Origin: Pseudomonadota bacterium
GTDB taxonomy: Bacteria > Pseudomonadota > Gammaproteobacteria > Burkholderiales > SCOH01
Direction of reading: 5' to 3'
DNA: 13,678 nt
Assembly: GCA_030917985.1 (NCBI GenBank)
Contig: JAUPTR010000421.1
Span: 1-13,678 of the forward strand
Every line of letters starts with the position of its first letter. Within the stretch, counting starts at the first letter, position 1. The translations under genes were made by a program, and so were the position numbers. Under the pieces are notes generated by a model. The model saw only the letters and a program-made list of their open reading frames with translations, ran no database searches and was not told the origin of the DNA. Shown one piece after another: positions 1 to 5,277 of the stretch.

Positions 1-131
1 ACGTTCAAGGCAATGCTGATACCGTCTTGACCGGTTTGTGCGCTCAGCACTTCGTCTTCTACTGCAGTCATTTGTGCGAAAGCAGCACCCGATACGATAG
101 CCAGAGCGGCCGACAGAACAATCTTCTTCAT
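1..131 (-). CDS. Small exported protein, N-terminal part only (DUF6160-like)
   Basis: Partial gene that reads out of the left edge of the window; 43 codons are visible. The start ATG at 131 is preceded by a good ribosome binding site, GAGGAG, with about 6 bases of spacing. The first 19 residues form a clear signal peptide (MKK start, hydrophobic core, AFA before the cleavage site). The mature part begins QMTAVEDEVLSAQTGQDGIS. An LSxxTGQDG(I)S motif just after the signal peptide is typical of a family of secreted proteobacterial proteins annotated as DUF6160, some linked by name to pilus-like systems. The protein is therefore probably periplasmic or surface-exposed, with unknown function. The upstream region down to about 240 is AT-rich and then meets the broken end of an IS66 relic, so its natural regulatory region may have been altered. 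The family call is from memory of the motif. Confidence 0.7.
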   Translation of the reverse strand, partial: MKKIVLSAALAIVSGAAFAQMTAVEDEVLSAQTGQDGISIALN

Positions 132-240
132 AATTAACTCCTCGTTTCAAATTTAATTTTTACTTCCCCATATACACTAAAGGCTGCAGCTATTTTTGCC
201 GCCGATATGTCGTTTAGTGCATGTAATCTACTTTAGAGCT

Positions 241-759
241 TTAACTCTTACATGTCAACCCATTTCGCATATATTCGCAGATCTGGCACACCCATTTGCT
301 ACGGAAGTGGCGTTCCAGCGTGAAAGTGCCGGGCGTGTAATCCAGCTTCTTGGCCACATCCTCGCCGATGCAGCGTAGCTGGCAGCCACATGCACAGGTA
401 GTGGAATCGGGTTCGTAGTGAATCTCGGTGCGCGGCATATCGGCCGGCAAGGGCAGGCGTTTGGCCTGGTCCTTCGGTTTGGCGGATGCCGCTGACAGCT
501 GAGTCCGCTCAGTTTCCATCGCTGCCAGATCGGTGTCGAGGGTGTCTTTGAACGACTGACGTTGTTCTACCGGCCAGTGTTCGGTTTTTGCACCAAAACG
601 CCAGCGCTTGTGCAAGGCCAGTTCGTGGGTCAGTTGATCGATCCTGGTCTGGCGCCAGTGCAGTTCCTTGTCCTTGTCGGCCAGCCGCATCTCTTGTTCA
701 ATCAGCAGAACGCGTAGCTGATCAGCACTGAGTTGATTGAGATTGGCGGGTAAGGACAT
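241..759 (-). pseudogene. tnpC: IS66 transposase TnpC, 3'-truncated
   Basis: The frame opens MSLPANLNQLSADQLRVLL, a typical TnpC start. A coiled-coil (leucine-zipper-like) segment follows (about residues 10-50), then the KRWRFGAKTE motif, and then the zf-IS66 zinc-binding region with CACGCQL, IGEDVAKKLDY and RHFRSKWVCQICE. Homology stops right after that second cysteine pair, near position 274; the last dozen codons before the stop at 241 do not fit the family. The whole catalytic DDE part is therefore lost. The start at 759 was chosen because codons upstream of it (to 813) read LVLGLPWQQL, which belongs to the end of TnpB. Not functional as a transposase. Confidence 0.85.
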
Positions 760-762
760 GCC

Positions 763-1079
763 AAACAACATGCCATCAGCCAATTGTTGCCACGGCAACC
801 CCAGAACCAGCACATCGAATTACTGCAGGGTCAGCGTGACGGCTGCTTCACCGTCTTGCCAGTGAAACCGCCCCTGATGCAGCCAACGCTGTGCCAGCCA
901 GATACCGTGACCATCGCGCAGAAGTACCTTCAGGCGGTTGCCGCGGCGGTTGGCGAACAGCCAGACATGGTGCGGCTGCGCCGCACCCATCTTCTGTACG
1001 ACCCGCGCCAACAAACGATCAGGCCGGTACGCATGTCCACCGGTTCGGTGGCCAGCCACTACTGATCGCCCCGGATCAC
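763..1079 (-). pseudogene. tnpB: IS66 accessory protein TnpB, broken by stops and a frameshift
   Basis: The original start is a GTG at 1079-1077 overlapping the tnpA stop (GTGA). The frame reads VIRGDQ, hits TAG at 1061-1059, continues WLATEPVDMRTG, then needs a one-base shift near 1020-1030 to continue DRLLARVVQKMGAAQPHHVW and FANRRGNRLKVLLRDGHG. These are hallmark IS66 Orf2/TnpB segments. A further in-frame TAA at 822-820 interrupts the C-terminal LVLGLPWQQL block, which now runs in frame into tnpC. TnpB is an IS66 accessory protein of poorly defined role, usually about 115 residues. Three independent lesions make this a pseudogene. Confidence 0.82.
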
Positions 1080-1423
1080 CGCAGCCAGCCCCGCAACCAG
1101 GCAGCACAGGCGTCGGCAGCTTGAACCGGCCACTCGACATGGGTGGCCGTGGTGTCGCGACGCACCTCAATCCGAATGGCGGGTGTATCGCGTTGCACCG
1201 GTGGCAGCGGCATGGGTAAAAATGCGGGCGCATCATTGAGAATCGGCTCAGCACAACGGGTTGGCAACGCCTCATTCCCGCATCCAGCGCCGCACTTGAT
1301 TAGCATTGATGCCATGGGCTAACGCAACGCCCGCCACGGAAGCACCTGGCAAGCGTTGATCACGGTTTGGTTGAACAATTCGGTGTGTGTCCGCCGCCGG
1401 CGAACAGTGGGCTGGATGTCCAT
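1076..1423 (-). pseudogene. tnpA: IS66 protein TnpA, broken by frameshift and stop
   Basis: ATG at 1423 opens MDIQPTVRRRRTHTELFNQT, the helix-turn-helix start of IS66 Orf1/TnpA. The frame is lost near position 1350. In another frame the expected sequence resumes as GASVAGVALAHGINANQVRR, followed by WMRE and a TGA at 1274-1272. The C-terminal block, with IRIEVRRDTTATHVEWPVQA and AAWLRGWLR, then runs to the stop at 1078-1076. The protein would be a DNA-binding accessory factor. At least one indel and one stop make it a pseudogene. Confidence 0.82.
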
Positions 1424-1429
1424 CGTAAA

Positions 1430-1456
1430 GTGTCCACTTAAAAATCAAGTGGGCAC
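1430..1456. repeat. Inverted repeat, 10-bp arms with 7-bp spacer
   Basis: GTGTCCACTT (1430-1439) and AAGTGGGCAC (1447-1456) are reverse complements with one mismatch, separated by aaaaatc. The repeat lies 7 bp upstream of the tnpA start, where the leader and terminal repeat of the IS66 element should begin. It may be the end of a second mobile element, a junction scar or a transcript hairpin; there is no U-tract on either strand, so it is not a standard intrinsic terminator. Confidence 0.55.
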
Positions 1457-1839
1457 GATCTTCCTCGTTCTAGCGGAGACAGGGGAGATGGGTTGGCGAG
1501 GCGCTTACCCTCAAGCAGGCCATGGGCTGGCGGCGAACCAAGGAAAGGCTGGGCGAGGCCGCCAACGAACACATGATGAGGCTGGAGCAATCCCCGGAGC
1601 GTGTTGTTTCTATTTCCAAGACCCGATGGCCAAGTACGCAGCTGGTTAAAACTTCAGAGAGCCGGATCAACAGTCTCGGCGGGTGAGTTTTCTATTGCGC
1701 CCGAATTCAAGATCGGCAAAGCTGGTTTGCATTGGGCAGGATTTCAACAGGATGACGCTGCAGTCATTGCTGCCCATCTGCGGCAGCCATGTTCGGCGTT
1801 TTAGGGGGAATAAATCAGCGTCTCCCCAGAGCAGTTCAA
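1457..1839. other. Gene-poor stretch beside the IS66 relic
   Basis: No gene is recognised here. The least noise-like frame is on the plus strand from 1474 to the TGA at 1687. It has no credible start codon or ribosome binding site and contains ALTLKQAMGWRRTKERLGEA. A second plus-strand frame (about 1650-1804) contains EFKIGKAGLHWAGFQQDDAA and ends at 1802-1804. The two overlap in different frames, as decayed coding DNA would, but I cannot assign either to a family. Both may be relics of whatever the mobile element landed in or carried along. Confidence 0.35.
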
Positions 1840-1840
1840 G

Positions 1841-1864
1841 AAAAAAGCCTCCAAAATGGAGGCT
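1841..1864 (-). terminator. Intrinsic terminator of the chalcone isomerase-like gene
   Basis: On the minus strand a perfect 7-bp stem, AGCCTCC/GGAGGCT, with a 5-base loop is followed directly by six T. It starts 21 bases after the stop codon of the gene ending at 1885. It has the usual form of a rho-independent terminator. Confidence 0.9.
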
Positions 1865-1884
1865 ATGCTATCGCAAAAAAAGAA

Positions 1885-2451
1885 TCAGCTGCCCAGCATT
1901 GACTTCTTCAAATCATCCTGAACTGGCTTTTTACCCAGCCAGATTTTAAGCATTGCCGGGCCAATGTCCGGGCCACTAATGGTGTCTTTGGCCTGGCCAT
2001 TGATGGTGATTTTTACGCCACCGTCAGCACCAATATCCAGAGCAATGCGGTCGTTTTCCCTGGCCTCTTTGACTGCCTTGAAAACGTTATCCAATTGGGC
2101 GATTTTTGGCTTCAGAGCTTCCATTTCAGGGCCGGTACTGTTGGCCGCAATCCCATCGTGAAACGCTTCCAGCATTTTATCAGCATCTACGTCACGCTTC
2201 ATTACCAAAACAACACGACGAGCCTTCTTGTCCGCAACAATACCATCCGCATTGCTTGATTTTGCCGGCAGATACAAACCTGCGACATATACCTTTGCCA
2301 GGCCGAATTTGCTGCGTACACCAGCACCGTTCAGCAACAGATCGGAGCCACTCACGCTGACTTTGTCATCCAGCTTAACGCCGCTTACTTCCAGGGCAAA
2401 TGCGCCAGCACTCAAGCCCAACATCGCTACCGTCGCGATCAGTTTTTTCAT
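1885..2451 (-). CDS. Secreted chalcone isomerase-like protein
   Basis: 188 residues. Residues 1-19 are a signal peptide (MKKLIATVAMLGLSAGAFA, cut before LEVSG), so the protein is probably periplasmic. The mature part matches the bacterial chalcone isomerase-like fold family: LNGAGVRSKFGLAKVYVAGL near the N-terminus, a central helical segment, and GPDIGPAMLKIWLGKKPVQD near the C-terminus. Bacterial members are not established chalcone isomerases; the fold is shared with fatty-acid-binding proteins, so binding of a small hydrophobic ligand is possible, but no substrate is known. The gene stands alone between two terminators. A GGAGA about 12 bases upstream of the ATG is a somewhat distant ribosome binding site. 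The neighbouring fatty-acid genes make a lipid-linked role an attractive but unsupported guess. Confidence 0.85.
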   Translation of the reverse strand: MKKLIATVAMLGLSAGAFALEVSGVKLDDKVSVSGSDLLLNGAGVRSKFGLAKVYVAGLYLPAKSSNADGIVADKKARRVVLVMKRDVDADKMLEAFHDGIAANSTGPEMEALKPKIAQLDNVFKAVKEARENDRIALDIGADGGVKITINGQAKDTISGPDIGPAMLKIWLGKKPVQDDLKKSMLGS

Positions 2452-2489
2452 TTCCGCAGACTCTCCGTCGTTGAGATTTAAATTAACAA

Positions 2490-2527
2490 GCCCGCTTTGT
2501 TACCGTTGCACCGGCAACCAAGCGGGC
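2490..2527 (-). terminator. Intrinsic terminator after the substrate-binding protein gene
   Basis: On the minus strand GCCCGCTT pairs with AAGCGGGC, and inside it GTTGCCG pairs with CGGTAAC (one G-T wobble). This gives a stem of about 16 bp with one internal mismatch and a 6-base loop. TTGTTAATTT follows, a moderate T-rich tract. It lies about 45 bases past the stop codon at 2573 and separates the substrate-binding protein gene from the next gene. Confidence 0.75.
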
Positions 2528-2572
2528 TCGATTAGAGCAATGATTCTATATAGTTCTATGGCAATTGCATAG

Positions 2573-3817
2573 TTATTTTTTTACCAGCGGGCAGTTGCTC
2601 TGCGACAGTGGCTTGAATACGTTATCACCCTTCAAGGTACGCTTGATCTTCAGCAAATCCCAAGCTGCCTCGCCCTTTGATTCACCCGGCTTTTTCACTT
2701 CTACCAAATACATGTCATGCACCATGCGGCCATCTTCGCGAACATATCCGTCCTTGGCAAAAAAGTCGTTGACGCGTGTTGCTTTCATTTTTGCCATCAC
2801 ATCATCAGAGGTATCGCCACCGGCAGCCTGTACCGCTTTCAGGTAATGCAGAACAGCGGAATAAACGCCAGCTTGCGAGGATGTAGGCATCTTTTTCATC
2901 TGAGCATAAAACTTTTTCGACCATTCTCGTGTTTCGTTGTCACGATCCCAGTAAAAGCCGGTTGTAAATTTCATGCCTTGGGCCATGTCCAGGCCAAGGG
3001 CCTTGATGTCGGAATCAAATACAACCAGGCCAATCGGCTCTTGGGTTTCGGTGAACAAACCAAATTCGCGCGCCTGTTTTACTGCGTTGACAAAATCCCC
3101 GCCGGCCTGGGCAAAGACAATACCATTGGCGCCCTGTTCCTGGGCCTTGAGCAAATAGGGGGTAAAATCAGTCGATGATGCTGGCACCTTGATTGGCGGG
3201 AAGAAAATCTTGCCACCTTTCTTGCGAACCATATCGGCAGCAAAAAAGATATCTTTGGAAAATGCCTTATCGGTCTTGTCGCCGTAGTCGGTCACCATGA
3301 TGGTATATGTCTTGATGCCGTCGGCCAGCAGCTCTTTCAAAGTGCCGTGCGAAATCGCATACGAGTCATAGACCCAGTCCAAGGTATAACGCGTACACTC
3401 TTCGTTGGTCAACGCCGAGGTTGCAGCACCCGTCTTGATTGCTATACGCTTCTGCTCTGCGGCGTATTTGGAAACGGCGGTTGCAACCTGGGAATTCATC
3501 AGCTCGACAACCATATCGACCTTGGTTCTGTCTTTTTCAAACCAACGCTTGGCAATTGCCAAGCTGGTGTCGACGTCGTTTTTATGATCATCAAAGATCA
3601 CTTCAACGCGTTTGCCGTTTACCTTGCCGCCAAAATCCTTGACTGCCATCTGCGCAGCATAAACTGCACCGCGCCCGCCTACGTCGGCATAAACGCCAGA
3701 CATGTCTGTCAACACGCCGATCTTGACCACATCGTCCGACACCCCTGCTGCCTGCCCGAATGGCGCGATTGCCAACGCAATCAAAGAAGCCAGAAGTTTG
3801 ACGGAATTATTCTTCAT
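2573..3817 (-). CDS. ABC transporter substrate-binding protein, branched-chain amino acid type
   Basis: 414 residues. A signal peptide covers about residues 1-24 (hydrophobic SLIALAIAPFGQAA), so the protein is periplasmic; there is no lipobox cysteine. The mature part is a type I periplasmic binding protein of the Leu/Ile/Val (Peripla_BP_6) family: VVKIGVLTDMSGVYADVGG opens the first lobe, then a VEVIFDDHKN block, a central TYTIMVTDYGDKTDK strand-helix, and SSTDFTPYLLKAQEQGANGI in the second lobe. Only two cysteines remain in the mature chain (C141 and C409) and could form a disulfide. Relatives bind branched-chain or aromatic amino acids, amides, urea or aromatic acids; the substrate here cannot be read from the sequence. 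No permease or ATPase gene is next to it, so it is an orphan that must work with a transporter encoded elsewhere. The ATG at 3817 has GAGGG about 8 bases upstream. Confidence 0.92.
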   Translation of the reverse strand: MKNNSVKLLASLIALAIAPFGQAAGVSDDVVKIGVLTDMSGVYADVGGRGAVYAAQMAVKDFGGKVNGKRVEVIFDDHKNDVDTSLAIAKRWFEKDRTKVDMVVELMNSQVATAVSKYAAEQKRIAIKTGAATSALTNEECTRYTLDWVYDSYAISHGTLKELLADGIKTYTIMVTDYGDKTDKAFSKDIFFAADMVRKKGGKIFFPPIKVPASSTDFTPYLLKAQEQGANGIVFAQAGGDFVNAVKQAREFGLFTETQEPIGLVVFDSDIKALGLDMAQGMKFTTGFYWDRDNETREWSKKFYAQMKKMPTSSQAGVYSAVLHYLKAVQAAGGDTSDDVMAKMKATRVNDFFAKDGYVREDGRMVHDMYLVEVKKPGESKGEAAWDLLKIKRTLKGDNVFKPLSQSNCPLVKK

Positions 3818-3862
3818 CTGTTGTCCCTCACATTGAGTGATTGCCCGGCACCGGGTAGTTTA

Positions 3863-3899
3863 GCTTGTTCTTATATTAGCAGCTGATAGCGCAACAAGC
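3863..3899. repeat. Inverted repeat bracketing the substrate-binding protein promoter
   Basis: GCTTGTT (3863-3869) and AACAAGC (3893-3899) are perfect 7-bp inverted arms with centres 30 bp apart, close to three helical turns. One arm overlaps the proposed -35 box; the other abuts the -10 box. This is the geometry of an operator for a dimeric or looping regulator, though a chance repeat cannot be excluded. A smaller hairpin, CCCGG-ca-CCGGG (3844-3855), lies in the leader. Confidence 0.4.
3870..3897 (-). promoter_or_regulatory. Candidate sigma70 promoter of the substrate-binding protein gene
   Basis: On the minus strand TTGTTG (3897-3892), a 16-bp spacer and TATAAG (3875-3870) form a fair match to a sigma70 promoter, giving a leader of about 45 bases before the ATG at 3817. 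It lies just downstream of the terminator of the upstream thiolase gene, so the gene has its own promoter. Confidence 0.55.
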
Positions 3900-3928
3900 C
3901 AAATCGACAAAATACTCTATTCGCCTTC

Positions 3929-3958
3929 AAAAAAAAGGGAAGACCAACGTCTTCCCTT
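3929..3958 (-). terminator. Strong intrinsic terminator of the fatty-acid gene cluster
   Basis: On the minus strand AAGGGAAGAC and GTCTTCCCTT form a perfect 10-bp stem with a 4-base loop, followed by a run of T (complement of 3929-3936). It starts 23 bases after the thiolase stop codon and marks the end of the leftward fatty-acid transcription unit. Confidence 0.95.
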
Positions 3959-3981
3959 CTTTATACAACAAACTGCTTAAA

Positions 3982-5187
3982 TTACAGCGCCTGAATGATG
4001 CCGGCTGCGCCCATGCCGGTACCGATACACATGGTAATCATACCGTATTTGCCAGCCATGCCTTTACGACGCATACCGTGCAGCAGGGTTGCGGTACGGA
4101 TCGCGCCTGTTGCGCCCAGCGGGTGACCCAGTGCAATCGCGCCACCCAGCGGATTGATCAGGCTGGTATCCAGATCCAGATCACGGATTACTGCCAGCGC
4201 TTGCGCTGCAAACGCTTCGTTCAGTTCCATCCAGGCGATATCACTCTTCGACAGGCCGGCAATCTTCAGTGCAGCCGGAATGGCTTCTTTCGGGCCGATA
4301 CCCATGATCGCCGGCGGAACACCCTTAACAGCGAAGGAAATGAACTTGCCCAGCGGAGTCAGGTTGAACTGTTTCAGGATTTTTTCCGAAACCAGAATCA
4401 CTGCACCCGCGCCATCCGACATCTGCGAGCTGTTACCAGCAGTTACGCTGCCTTTGGCGTCGAATACGGTCTTCAGCTTGGCCAAGCCTTCCAGAGTGGT
4501 GTCTGGACGCGGGCCTTCGTCATTGGTCAGGGTTTTCTTTACGTATTCAACTTCGCCAGTAGCCAGATTAGGGATACGGTAGGTCACGTCCAGCGGAGTA
4601 ATTTCATCCTTGAATTCGCCTGCAGCGATGGCTGCAGCAGCGCGACGATGCGATTCAACTGCAAACGCATCCTGATCTGCGCGGGACACATTCCACTGCT
4701 GAGCAACTTTCTCTGCAGTCAGACCCATGCCGTAGGCGATAGCGAAGTTTTCGTCTTTGGCAAACACTTCCGGATTGATGGAAACCTTGTTACCCATCAT
4801 CGGCACCATCGACATCGATTCTGCACCAGCAGCGATAACAACATCGGCCTCACCGGTACGGATACGGTCTGCAGCCATTTGTACCGCATTGATACCCGAC
4901 GAACAGTAACGATTGATGGTTACGCCACCCACGGTGTTAGGCAGGCCGGCCAGCAGCACGCCGATACGCGCCATGTTCAGGCCCTGCTCCGCTTCCGGGA
5001 AAGCACAACCGACAACACAGTCTTCGATCAGGTTAACGTCCAGTGCCGGCACCTGGGCCAGGGCCCCCTTGATAACGTGGGCCAGCATGTCATCCGGACG
5101 CACGTTGCGCATCATCCCGCGCGGCGCTTTACCGACCGGAGTACGGGTCGTCGCTACGATGTAAGCTTCTTGAACTTGCTTGGTCAT
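3982..5187 (-). CDS. fadA: Acetyl-CoA C-acyltransferase (3-ketoacyl-CoA thiolase)
   Basis: 401 residues, the normal length for a degradative thiolase. It cleaves 3-ketoacyl-CoA with CoA to acetyl-CoA and an acyl-CoA two carbons shorter, the last step of beta-oxidation. All catalytic parts are visible: the nucleophile C95 in NRYCSSG, NEAF at 323-326, H355 in GHPLGATG, and the proton-shuttling C387 in CIGTGMG. The start ATG at 5187 has GGAG about 9 bases upstream. The gene follows the fused dehydrogenase/hydratase gene after a 90-bp gap and ends at a strong terminator, so the two probably share a transcript, with possible extra control in the gap. The protein is cytosolic. Biosynthetic thiolases (PhaA type) are related, but the neighbouring partner enzyme favours the degradative role; the symbol is by role, not by proven orthology. 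Confidence 0.93.
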   Translation of the reverse strand: MTKQVQEAYIVATTRTPVGKAPRGMMRNVRPDDMLAHVIKGALAQVPALDVNLIEDCVVGCAFPEAEQGLNMARIGVLLAGLPNTVGGVTINRYCSSGINAVQMAADRIRTGEADVVIAAGAESMSMVPMMGNKVSINPEVFAKDENFAIAYGMGLTAEKVAQQWNVSRADQDAFAVESHRRAAAAIAAGEFKDEITPLDVTYRIPNLATGEVEYVKKTLTNDEGPRPDTTLEGLAKLKTVFDAKGSVTAGNSSQMSDGAGAVILVSEKILKQFNLTPLGKFISFAVKGVPPAIMGIGPKEAIPAALKIAGLSKSDIAWMELNEAFAAQALAVIRDLDLDTSLINPLGGAIALGHPLGATGAIRTATLLHGMRRKGMAGKYGMITMCIGTGMGAAGIIQAL

Positions 5188-5219
5188 TTAAACAATCTCC
5201 AAATTCAGTGTCTGTACAA

Positions 5220-5233
5220 CAAACCTTGGTTTA
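5220..5233. promoter_or_regulatory. Possible PsrA-type box between the two fad genes
   Basis: CAAAC-CTTG-GTTTA matches the reported PsrA consensus, G/C-AAAC-N2-4-GTTT-G/C, at all but the last base. It lies 33 bases upstream of the thiolase start. A clear promoter is not visible beside it, and a motif this short can occur by chance, so it is only a candidate. The two much better boxes at 9043-9070 give it some weight. Confidence 0.35.
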
Positions 5234-5235
5234 TT

Positions 5236-5258
5236 CCTCCACCGCACAGCAGCGGAGG
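5236..5258. other. Intercistronic hairpin between the fused-enzyme and thiolase genes
   Basis: CCTCC plus CGC on one side (5236-5245, two bases bulged) pairs with GCGGAGG (5252-5258). No T-tract follows on the minus strand, so it is unlikely to terminate transcription. It could stabilise or process the shared messenger RNA, or be incidental. Confidence 0.35.
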
Positions 5259-5277
5259 TTCACGTGAGCATCCGTTA

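Larger units (their letters stand above)
274..1423 (-). mobile_element. Decayed IS66-family insertion sequence (tnpA-tnpB-tnpC remnant)
   Basis: Three remnants in the order tnpA (1423 to 1076), tnpB (1079 to about 763) and tnpC (759 to 274), all on the minus strand, match the standard IS66 gene order. The tnpA/tnpB junction keeps the original 4-bp GTGA overlap. Every gene is damaged: tnpA has a frameshift and an in-frame stop, tnpB has two stops and a frameshift, and tnpC loses homology after about 160 residues where a full TnpC has about 500. The right part of the element and its terminal repeat are missing, and I could not recognise a typical IS66 terminal repeat upstream of tnpA either. 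The element cannot move by itself. The boundaries given are the limits of recognisable homology, not true IS ends. Confidence 0.85.

Noticed and set aside
820..1275. 151-codon minus-strand frame across the tnpA/tnpB junction read as a single gene
   Set aside because: Only its C-terminal half matches TnpB; the N-terminal half is out-of-frame tnpA. It is a product of frameshift decay, not a gene.
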